NCBI GenBank assembly: GCA_032629725.1
Contig: JAFEVB010000001.1
Location: forward strand, 1,054,001-1,118,000
Length of the DNA stretch: 64,000 nt
DNA from: Gremmenia infestans
Lineage: Eukaryota > Ascomycota > Leotiomycetes > Helotiales > Hamatocanthoscyphaceae
Direction: 5' to 3'
Part shown: one piece after another, positions 1-8,388 of the stretch
Layout: the number at the start of each line of letters is the position of its first letter
How positions within the stretch are numbered: the stretch's first letter is position 1
Made by a program: the position numbers and the translations under genes
The notes under the pieces: generated by a model
The model's database searches: none
Told to the model about the DNA's origin: nothing
What the model saw: only the letters and a program-made list of their open reading frames with translations

Positions 1-492
1 GACATCCCTGCTGGCAGCCAGTCGGTCAGCAGCAGCGAAGATGAAGACGAGGAAGGCGTCATCCCTAGCGATATCGAAGGGCACTCTCCAATCGACGACT
101 TGAAGGGCTTCAATTGGGACGAAGTCGACGACGAGCTCGCGGAATTCATGGGCAGTGATTCGGAGAGTGAGAATGACAGTGATAGGGAGAGCACTAGGGG
201 AATAAAGAGGGCGAGGAGTGAGAAGAGTGATGATGGCGAGGATAGTGATGAGAGTACGAGCCGTCTGGTTAAAAAGCAAAATACGGCGAAGAGCAGAATT
301 ACGGGCTTGAAGAGTGTAAAGACGCCGCAGAGCATCAGTAGTCTTCCTACACCAGGTGTTACAGGGGATGAAGAGGATGTGGTAGAGGATGATAGTAGTA
401 TTGGAGATGACCTTGAGAAGGAAATGGAGGCGGAAATGGAGGCAGAATTGGCGCGCGAGGAGGAAGAAGAGGCTAAGAGTAGTGGTGGTTAG
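1..492 (+). CDS. RNA polymerase II CTD phosphatase FCP1-like, C-terminal part (5' end outside window)
   Basis: The reading frame is open from the first base and ends at a TAG, giving about 163 C-terminal residues. The segment is very acidic and serine-rich. It carries a short motif, WDEVDDELAEFMGSDSE, that resembles the conserved acidic tail of fungal FCP1, the phosphatase that removes phosphate from the Pol II C-terminal repeat and recruits TFIIF. A basic patch (GIKRARSEK) could act as a nuclear signal. The catalytic DxDxT and BRCT domains would lie upstream of the window, so the identification rests on the tail motif alone. Another nuclear protein with an acidic tail is possible. The next gene follows on the same strand 434 bases downstream. 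Confidence 0.6.
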   Translation, partial: DIPAGSQSVSSSEDEDEEGVIPSDIEGHSPIDDLKGFNWDEVDDELAEFMGSDSESENDSDRESTRGIKRARSEKSDDGEDSDESTSRLVKKQNTAKSRITGLKSVKTPQSISSLPTPGVTGDEEDVVEDDSSIGDDLEKEMEAEMEAELAREEEEEAKSSGG

Positions 493-925
493 CTGCTTGC
501 TATTCGTTTTATCATATTTCGATGGTTGTCTGTCATACTTAGCGATAGGCAGGCATACCCTCATCATATCAAAGGGGCAATGGCGTTTTCTCTGGGGTTG
601 AGGATATTGGGGCTGGGAGGTGGGTGGGTTGCATAGCAGGGGCGTTCATTCTTGAGCGACTTGGGACGATTCTTGTAAATGACATTCAAATTTTCTCTAT
701 CCTTGATAATCATCTGTGAAATCGACATAAAAAGTATACGGTAGGTAGGTAGGTAGGTAGGTATAATCGTAATCCTCCTCCACTCACTCCACTTCAAAAG
801 GCAGAGCGGTCAAACCCGGCAAATCTTCCCATTCCACACTAGCGCGTAATCGAGCTCCGCTTCAAAGCAACCTCACTCCTGGGTCTAGCACTTGAGCAAG
901 CAATTGCAACACATCCACAAACACA
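493..925. other. Intergenic region before NDUFA13
   Basis: No coding signal is seen. A tetranucleotide microsatellite (GTAG)n lies at 741-763. The region holds the 3' untranslated end of the FCP1-like gene and the promoter of NDUFA13. Confidence 0.5.
741..763. repeat. (GTAG)n microsatellite
   Basis: Nearly six perfect tandem copies of GTAG run from 741 to 763, about 165 bases upstream of the NDUFA13 start. Confidence 0.9.
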
Positions 926-1618
926 ATGCCTCAAGATCTGCCGCCCTCGGGGGGCTATGGTGCCGTGCAATACAAGGTATGTATTTTGCCCATCCTGTGT
1001 CTGTTCATTCGCCCGCTGCTCCCCTCGCGAAGAGCATGAAGAAGAAGCAGAAGCAGATGTTAGGAATGGAATGGAATGGATAGGAGGTGGTGGCAGGAGC
1101 AGGCTATGGATAGAATGATGGCTAATTGCACACAGAGAAATCTGCCAGCGCGAGGATTCCGACCGGCTGTCATGCTCGCGGGTATGGTGGGGGTCATGAC
1201 ATATGGGTTTTGGAAGCTAGGCAAGGGGATCAGGCAACAGAAGTATGGTTTACCCATCCAGGCTCCAACGCGGCATACGCGGTTTCGTTCTGGATAGGAT
1301 CAATGAATGAATGAATGCTGATGTGAACGGAATGAATAGTGAACTCGCACGCGAAAAGATGTGGTCGCGCATCCACCTCATTCCGATGTTGACGGCAGAG
1401 GAAGACCGGGATTTGGTGCGGAGGCATCTGGCGGATCAGGCGAGGGAGAAGGCGCTGTTGGGGACTCAGACGAGTCCGTATAATAGTGATAAGTATGTGG
1501 GGGTTCTTTTCTTGTGGAGGGGATGGGGATTCCGGGATTGGAGTGCAGATGCTAATGTCTGGGATATAGATACGTACGACCAACATACGCCATTACACCA
1601 AGCCAGGTATCAAAGTAG
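926..1618 (+). CDS. NADH:ubiquinone oxidoreductase subunit NDUFA13 (GRIM-19/B16.6), complex I
   Basis: Accessory subunit of mitochondrial respiratory complex I in the inner membrane. Four exons: 926-976, 1136-1242, 1340-1492 and 1570-1618, totalling 360 nt and 119 residues, the usual fungal length. Exon 1 encodes the family start, MPQDLPPSGGYGAVQYK. Exon 2 starts RNLPARGFRP and carries the single membrane segment (about residues 27-48). Exon 3 holds the conserved ELAREKMWSRIHLIPML stretch. The last exon ends YVRPTYAITPSQVSK. All introns have GT/AG ends and the phases match. It is convergent with the reductase gene, whose stop lies 155 bases away. The four-way frame closure and the match along the whole protein make this identification firm. 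Confidence 0.95.
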
Positions 1619-1773
1619 GATATTGCACAAACTCGAGGCGTGGTTCGAGCAGGGGACACTGTATTGTACATAAAGTGAAGGGGTATCAAGCAGCAACTAG
1701 AAAATCGACAAAAACATTACCCATCTATGGCCCCCTTTGCTCATATATCGGGCTCTTCTGTCCCCGCAACATC

Positions 1774-2925
1774 TCATTCATCTTCAACCACTTTTCTTTT
1801 CTGTACCAGCTCCACAATCCTCTCGTTATGCCCAACATTAATTCCAAGTTCTTTCCCCCGTTTTACAATGTACCCATTGATGTACCCCACTTCCGTCTCT
1901 CTCCCCGCCCGGAAATCTTGTAGCATGGAGCTGGTATTCGCCGCGGTTTTCTCTGCTACGTCCAAGACCTTGAGCTCCAAATTATCTTTGCTGAATCGTT
2001 CTGCCACATTTCCTCCATCTTCTCCAGTCCGCAATTCCGGAAGCGACGAAACAACCTGATTAGCCTCAGCAAGCAGATCCCTCATCAGGCTCGTGATATC
2101 AGCCCGCTTGAAAAGCTCTCCATTGCGACAGTCATAAATCACGGTCAAAGGATTAATCATCGCGTTAATCACCAACTTCTCAAGCTGCAGCAACCGCAAC
2201 TCCCTGCTCTCGAACTCCGTTGCATTCAACAGTTTCGCGGCTACGATTTGGTCAAGCATGTATTGTGACTTTGCAGAAGAGCCAAATACACGGCCGACGG
2301 AAACATGAGCTTGTCCTGCAAACACAGACCGGAACGGACCCTTGGAATACACACCGTGCGATGTAATAGCTGCCAGATAATTCGGCCTCCTCGCGTCTTC
2401 GGGGAATATCAGACTCGTGACTTCCTCCGTAGTACCCATCCCATTCTGCGTAAACAGAATCGTGCTCTGCGCATTAAGTCTATGTTTCACGGCTTCCAAC
2501 GCTTTTGCAGTATGCAGCGTTTTCGTTGCTATGATTAAGTTTTCGATCATGCCGCTGCCTGAATGGATGGGTGCTTCGATGTCGTAGACTCCGGCTGAAT
2601 TGGTGAGCCCGCGCGTAGTGATGGAGATGCTGCGGCCTGCGGACTCCCAGTCTGAGAGAAGGGAGGGCCGGTGTAGGATGAGGGTTATGTGGGGTGGGTT
2701 GGGGGTGTTTGCTAGGGCGTGGGCGAAGAGGCGGCCGAGGTTTCCTACGCCGAGGATGTGGATTTGGGGAGGGCCAGGTGGTGGGGAGGACATGGTACTC
2801 TGGAAGCGTTTCTGATCAGAAAATGTGAGGCTCAATTGGCGTGATAGGAGAAGAGGCCATGACTTGTGAGACAGGTGAGCTATAGAAGGCCAAATCCGAG
2901 ATCCTGATTGGAGAAAGGTGGTCAT
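1774..2925 (-). CDS. 2-dehydropantoate 2-reductase (ketopantoate reductase, ApbA/PanE family)
   Basis: Single exon, 383 residues. An N-terminal Rossmann motif HILGVGNLGRLF (about 57-68) binds NADPH. The family's catalytic lysine lies in LEKLVINAMINPLTVI (about residue 250), followed by the C-terminal helical domain. The family reduces ketopantoate to pantoate in coenzyme A synthesis, but fungi carry several paralogues of unclear substrate, so the exact reaction is inferred. Residues 1-45 are basic, rich in S and L and free of acids until the SDQK stretch, which looks like a mitochondrial presequence. The internal Met at residue 45 (MSSPPPGPPQ) could give a cytosolic form. The ATG at 2925 was taken as the start. 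It is divergent from the membrane protein gene at 3578. Confidence 0.85.
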   Translation of the reverse strand: MTTFLQSGSRIWPSIAHLSHKSWPLLLSRQLSLTFSDQKRFQSTMSSPPPGPPQIHILGVGNLGRLFAHALANTPNPPHITLILHRPSLLSDWESAGRSISITTRGLTNSAGVYDIEAPIHSGSGMIENLIIATKTLHTAKALEAVKHRLNAQSTILFTQNGMGTTEEVTSLIFPEDARRPNYLAAITSHGVYSKGPFRSVFAGQAHVSVGRVFGSSAKSQYMLDQIVAAKLLNATEFESRELRLLQLEKLVINAMINPLTVIYDCRNGELFKRADITSLMRDLLAEANQVVSSLPELRTGEDGGNVAERFSKDNLELKVLDVAEKTAANTSSMLQDFRAGRETEVGYINGYIVKRGKELGINVGHNERIVELVQKRKVVEDE

Positions 2926-3577
2926 TATTTGGGCTTCTCAAAACCCACGATCATTAGGGCATTGTATTGGTAGTTCTAAAATGATATAGAGCTAGTAAAG
3001 ATAGCATGTAGAAGCTAACCTTTTACCCAGATTTTGACCGCGTTATGGACGTGAGTTTTGAGAAGTTACGTTACCCACCAGCTCCGAGAACCGAGACGGA
3101 GTTAAATAGCATCACGTGCACGGAGTACTCTCACTCAAAGAATGTGCTTACCTAAGGTACTGTACTGCACTCAAGCCTTACTCTCGCTCTTCATGCAAGC
3201 CATTGCTACGCCTTCCAATGATAACCCCTCCCCCTCTATCTAAGCCATGTTTTCATAGGTGGGATCAAGCTGATCTTCCACCCAGAACTTGAATCAGGCA
3301 ACAGGTTCTGCGGCTTGCCTAGGTACGCGGCCCCATAACTTCATGAGGGAAGCTGCAAAGCTGTCGTGACATACGTTGCGTTGGACTAGGAGTTGGTTCC
3401 TCCGTGCTTACGGATACACCCTGACCTGACGACTTCATTGCAATCCAGTCTTCTTCCCTAGTCTCTCATCTTACATGTCCGTTTCTCGTTTCCAATTCTA
3501 ATTGTAATCCATACCTCACTTCCAAAGGCAAACCTTTGCGTGGTGCATATCCCAGGCTACAGCTTTGAGCACTTGAG
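2926..3577. promoter_or_regulatory. Divergent promoter region, reductase / membrane protein
   Basis: A 652-base region between two divergent starts, with no coding signal seen. It must hold both promoters and 5' leaders. Confidence 0.5.
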
Positions 3578-5992
3578 ATGCCCCGCCCAGGCAATCTATA
3601 CTCCGCAGAAGACTCTGATGGCGAGTCTTTCAGCGAAGAACTTAGCCCCAGCGATGGATACTTCAATCGCGGGGAAGTACGACGAGATGTCATGGTGCCC
3701 GACCCATCGATGGACGACAAGAAGGTAGAAGACAAGACCTTAATCCCCACACCACATCCCCAGGCAGCCACTGGAAGGACGTCAAGGTCGTCACTCAGTT
3801 CAGTGCTCCCACAATCCAGCTCATCGCGGCCTTACGCGTCACCTCCCTCAAGTGAGAGCAATTCCTCCTCCTTGCCCAACACATATAATCCAATGCCTCG
3901 CATGTCATCGCGCCGGCCAGCTTCCTTCTCCGAGCACAATCCCCTAATGAACATTCCCCCTCCGGCATACTCGGAATCCCCTGAATCATCGTTACCCAAT
4001 TCCTCTCAAGACCAGTCTCCTCTGTCGCCACGACATTCTCGGAACGAGTCAGCTTACAGCACGTTCCAGGAGCATAATCTCGAGCGAGGCTTTCTTCCAC
4101 TTCACGAACCACAGAGTATGGGTGGACCTATTGAAGTGGACGAGAGAACACCTTTATCAGGAGATAAGCCAGGGCCTTCTCGTAGGCGATCGATCATCAA
4201 AAAAGTGCTCTTCATTGCTCTTGTATTTGCGGTGATACTTGCTTTAGCTTGCGCCGTGTTTACATTGAAGAAATCTGTAAGTATACTAATTTTCCCTTAG
4301 TCTTTTGAGGACTCGTTCGATTGTTCTGTGGGAGGCAAATTCGTGCCTGCATAAATTAAGAAAAATCAGATGTCCTGTATTATCTTAATCCCTGGAACCA
4401 ACACTAATAGCATCAAGGGTCGGAATCCAAATCAGAGACCTGGGGAAGACATGCCGCCGTCGAGAGATAGACCTGTTGACTCCGGCTATTCATATTGTCC
4501 ATCGGCTACTCATAAAAGGGACCAAGTTATCTACGAGTTCCCGGTTGGCGCAGACTTGACTGTGCTTCAAACTACTCATGATAATGATGAATCTTGGGGT
4601 AGCGATAGCGTGAGAACCACAGGCGAGGTTCGACTCCGAAGGATACCAAAGGATTCAGAACATGGCGATCGAGCATTCTTTACAGTAGACATTCACGTTA
4701 GTGATCCGGAACTAGAAATTTCGAGGACTTGGGATGAGGATTCTCGAAGGTTGCAAATCAGCACGCCAAGATATGCTAAACTCAAGTCTCCGGGACGTCA
4801 TTGCATTTCTTTGGAAATCACTGCCTGGTTCCCTGAGGATGCGGAGCTGTCTAATCTCTTGATTGAGGCTATTACTCTTACGCTTAGAGTGTTTGAAGAC
4901 CTCAAGGTCAAGGTTGATGACCGTTCAAAATTTACGAGTTTGTCAGGAGATGTTTACTTCCCTATCATCAATGGAAGCGAGGCAATTATGGACCAAGATG
5001 TCAAAGAACCTGAAGGGCAGGCAATGGTTGATAGAGCCAATCTCGAAAGTCAAGGTAAACTGTCGGACGAGTGGTGGTCTGAGACAGGTCCTTCCCACCC
5101 ATTTTCGTCTCGGCGCATCGTCGTGGAAACCGTTTCCGGATCAATCAATGGATTCTATCCATTATTGGATGACCTTATAATTTCAACTCAATCCGGTGAC
5201 GTCTCGGTTGGAGTACTCCCTCAAGAAGCTCTCAAAGAAGCTCCGGCACCTGCCGACATCGAGGTCCAGACAGCATCTGGCTCGATCAAAGTCGACTTCC
5301 CCATCAAGGGTACGGGAACCCAAACGTTCAGCCCACCAGCTCGAAATTACATTACCAACGTTCATTCCAGCTCTGGTAGCATTGATGGGACTTTCTACCT
5401 AGGCTCTTTGGGTAGCTTCAAGAGCACTTCCGGCAGTATTCAGTTGACAGTTTTGCCAGTCACTCAAGCTAGCACCAGTGATAATTCGGACGATGCTCCT
5501 CTCAGCAGATTCGAAAGCCACACTGTAAGCGGTAGCCATGACATCCAAGTCCTGGACCCCATCTTCATCTCCCGACTCTCCTCTGCCGACGGCCAAACAG
5601 ACCGTCAACCACAGCAGGACCCATGGAGCCCTATCGGAGACGACGAGCCTTACATCGTCATGCCGCCAAATGCAGATCGATCACTCCTCAGCCTCAACCC
5701 CTCGGAAATCTCCAAGCAGAAACTACGTAGTTTGCAGTCGAAGCATACTTCCAATTCTGGGAGTGTGCAAGTTTCGTACCCGAGTGTTTGGCAGGGATCG
5801 ATCCATGCGAAGACCGTGTCGGGTGATATCGAGGTATCGGGGAAGGGCATCAGGACTATTAGGGAGCGCAAAGGATGGGCGTACAAGGAAGTACTTGCCA
5901 GGAAAGGCGTGGAAGAGAAAGACGAAGGGTCGTATGTAGAGATGAGCGATATCGCGGGCTCGTTGCGATTTAAGATCAGGCAAGCTTTATAA
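3578..5992 (+). CDS. Single-pass membrane protein with SGSI-type beta repeats (DUF4097-like ectodomain)
   Basis: Exon 1 (3578-4276) encodes 233 residues: a disordered Ser/Pro-rich N-terminal region, a basic RRRSIIKK stop signal and a hydrophobic segment (about residues 209-230, core VLFIALVFAVILALACAVF). A GTAAGT donor at 4277 removes the short tail and joins, in frame, the second exon ending at 5992. The acceptor is either the CAG at 4369 or, with a better branch site (ACTAAT), the AAG at 4417, giving roughly 757-773 residues. The C-terminal part repeats short strands: VSGSINGF, QSGDVSVG, ASGSIKVDF, SSGSIDGTF, TSGSIQLTV, VSGSHDIQV, NSGSVQVSY and VSGDIEVSG. This is the pattern of DUF4097-type beta-solenoids. 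The exterior location and an adhesin- or wall-related role are inference; the function is unknown. Confidence 0.8.
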
Positions 5993-6931
5993 TAATTGGG
6001 ATGGTTTTCAGACGGCGTTCAGGAAGGTTTTGGGGGGTTTAAAGGAAGATGGACTGGTACAGTACATACATATCAGGCTCGGCGTCCGGGTTGAATTGGA
6101 AGATGATACATAATAACTTTGAGTTACATTTAATGCCACACTTTACCTGAATAATTCCTACTCACTCCCCATTGTCCGCAATGATCTCAATATCTTACTG
6201 CTTATCTCCACGCTTCTCGACCCGTTCCTGTCACTAGTCGAGATACCCCAACAACACATCCTCCTCTCGGAACAGGAATCGACCTATCTAGTTCTCAGAG
6301 CTCCCTTACCCTTTCTTTATACTGCAACTGAATGGATATCACCTGATTCAACCCTAAATTGCTCCCAGTTTTCAAATTTCGACCTGCGTCTAAGTGGCAA
6401 TAGACCGTACATTTAACCTCATTTATAAATAAACTGCTCTGAAATAATAGAGAACTGATAGTAAGTAAATGTTGGATTTTGGTGGTGTTGTAAATTGCTA
6501 GGAAGTGGAAGTGGGAAAGAGTTTTATTTACATAAGATCGCCTACCACGTCGACTCTTGCTTAACTTAGACTCACCTATTTCACTCTTAAATCGGTCTAA
6601 GATTTACGAGCGAGCGTGACTTGGTCTATACGTCAATCTACACTAAGACTCATGAAGGAGCTAGGGATTCATGGATGGTTAGGATTTATGAATGAACCCG
6701 GATACATCAATCAGGGCTTTAAGAAAGAGGTGAAATGGATTTCACATTTATCATTTGTAAGTGATACCTACAATACAATGCAACCTTACCTACTACTTAC
6801 TACAAGTTCTCTTCCTCTCCTCTCCTCAACTAGTCCCCCTCTCTCACCGAGTCATTCCCATTCCGCATGACCAAATCAAAACACCGAACCCAAAACCCAA
6901 TCAATAACCTTGCACGTACAACCGCACACAA
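5993..6931. other. Intergenic, AT-rich
   Basis: 939 bases with no supported gene. Short open frames here have no family resemblance or intron support. Confidence 0.4.
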
Positions 6932-7490
6932 TCAACAACAATTCCACGACACATTCGTCGGAATCCAACCCTCTTGCCAGCTCTCTTCTGCAGTATCTGC
7001 TACCGCCAGCGTCGTAATTAGGGCTAACAGGAGCCATGTCAAGTTTCCGGAGATGGCGAGGTGGTAGGTGGCGATGAGCGTGAGGAGGGTTGACAGCAGA
7101 GCAGATGGGATTGGGAGGATCCCGAGGGGGTCATGGAGGTAGAGTAGAACGGAACAGGCGACGAAGGCGATGGCGTGGCGGAAAGTGAAGGAGGGTGTTG
7201 ATAGGATGTAGACATTGGACAGTGTCTGAATATATAATAATCAGGAACGAGTAGACTTTTATGGAAGTTGAATGTTTACGCAATGATGGTTCTTCTCCTC
7301 CTGACATAATTTGGCTTGAAGCGTACCGACCTGGGATTTACCGACCTGGAATGTATCGACCGGGAATATAATCTGCAGGGACATATCTTGGGGGTGTGTA
7401 TCTGACATTCATGGAGAACTTTTTCGGAAGCAGCGGCGGTTGTTCCGGTCTACACGCTTTGATATGCGGATCCAAGAGGAAGGAGGACAT
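6932..7490 (-). CDS. Doubtful small two-exon gene with IPGRY repeats (or relic)
   Basis: On the minus strand an ATG at 7490 opens a frame (MSSFLLDPHIKACRPEQPPL) that runs into a 15-bp tandem repeat coding IPGRY. The second repeat copy ends in TAA where the other two have TAC. A possible donor, GTAAAT, overlaps that stop, and a good acceptor (TATATTCAG) ends at 7226. The downstream block 6932-7225 is open in a hydrophobic frame (two likely membrane segments, ending SWQEGWIPTNVSWNCC), but the splice phases do not lead into that frame. They lead into a Ser/Pro-rich frame or a short tail. It is either a poorly modelled small membrane protein gene or a decaying one. No family recognised. Confidence 0.25.
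7324..7368. repeat. Three 15-bp tandem repeats (coding IPGRY on the minus strand)
   Basis: Units at 7324-7338, 7339-7353 and 7354-7368 differ at a few third-position-like sites. Read on the minus strand in one frame they give I-P-G-R-Y, I-P-G-R-stop and I-P-G-R-Y. Confidence 0.8.
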
Positions 7491-7751
7491 CGTTGGTGTT
7501 CAAGAAGATAAAGTTGCAAGTATGCGACGAAGGGATTGAAGTCGTCACGGATATTTAACCACGCGGCCGGCGGTTTGCATACAAGTTACAGTACTTGCTT
7601 TTCCGGCTTCAATTAACCCGACTTCCTACAAGTCACATTCCCACCTTACAATTGCCTCTTCTATTAAAATCCCAAACTAGATGGTACTATAACTTGCCTC
7701 CCGGATGGACCTTTTGCCAACTGAGATCAGACAGGTGAGACTTGCCCCTTG

Positions 7752-8040
7752 TTAAGCGAGTTTTCCAATATTCTTTCTTTCATTAGGAGTGAAACGCCGA
7801 GAGCGACGACCTCTAGCAGTAGGCCTGATGCTCTCACTGCCAGGATTGGCAGTGAAATCGTCGCTCAGTCCACTCACATCGTCGGAAATCGAGTGTTGAG
7901 ACATACACTGAAAATCGTATATTATTAGGGGGAGAAAGGAGTGCAAGTAAACCTACCTCCATAGGAAGAGAAATGGTCCAAAAGTGAAAATTGCCATGGG
8001 CTTTAGATCTCCAGGAGCTACAACCTAATAAAATAGACAC
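7752..8040 (-). pseudogene. Small two-exon ORF, possible relic of a Zn2Cys6-type regulator N-terminus
   Basis: Exon 8040-7957 and exon 7907-7752 are joined across a 49-nt intron with a textbook donor (GTAGGT), branch (CTAATAA) and acceptor (TTTTCAG). The join is in phase and gives 79 residues ending GRRSRRFTPNERKNIGKLA then TAA. Basic-FTPxER stretches of this kind often sit just before the zinc cluster in fungal regulators. Reading past the TAA in the same frame gives QGASLTCLIS, which faintly recalls the GACxxC start of a Zn2Cys6 cluster with a cysteine lost. No full cluster follows. I see a real intron but not a functional regulator. It could equally be a short orphan gene. Confidence 0.35.
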
Positions 8041-8388
8041 GCTACTTATAAACTTAAGTTTAATCGTTGGCCAATCAGAAGCAATAGTTCAATTTAGTTC
8101 TGGTTCTTTAGACAAGTAAGAACTTGATTCAAGTTAATTAGATATGAATTAAATATCAAGGGCACTGAAATGTAAGACTATAACTTACTTGGTAACGTAA
8201 TTCAAGGGGTATTGGTATTGTGCTAATTACATGGAGTGCAAATCCTCGCTGACAGGTCCAGCCGCACTTTCTTAACTCAACCACATCCATCCATCCACCA
8301 CAGGTCATCCTCCTAGCATTGAATTCCAAACGCCCACCCAGATCATAAGGTCATTAATTAAAGACGAACTCAATGAAGTTTTCGGTTC
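8041..8388. other. Intergenic, 3' of VID27
   Basis: 348 AT-rich bases with no gene seen. Confidence 0.4.
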
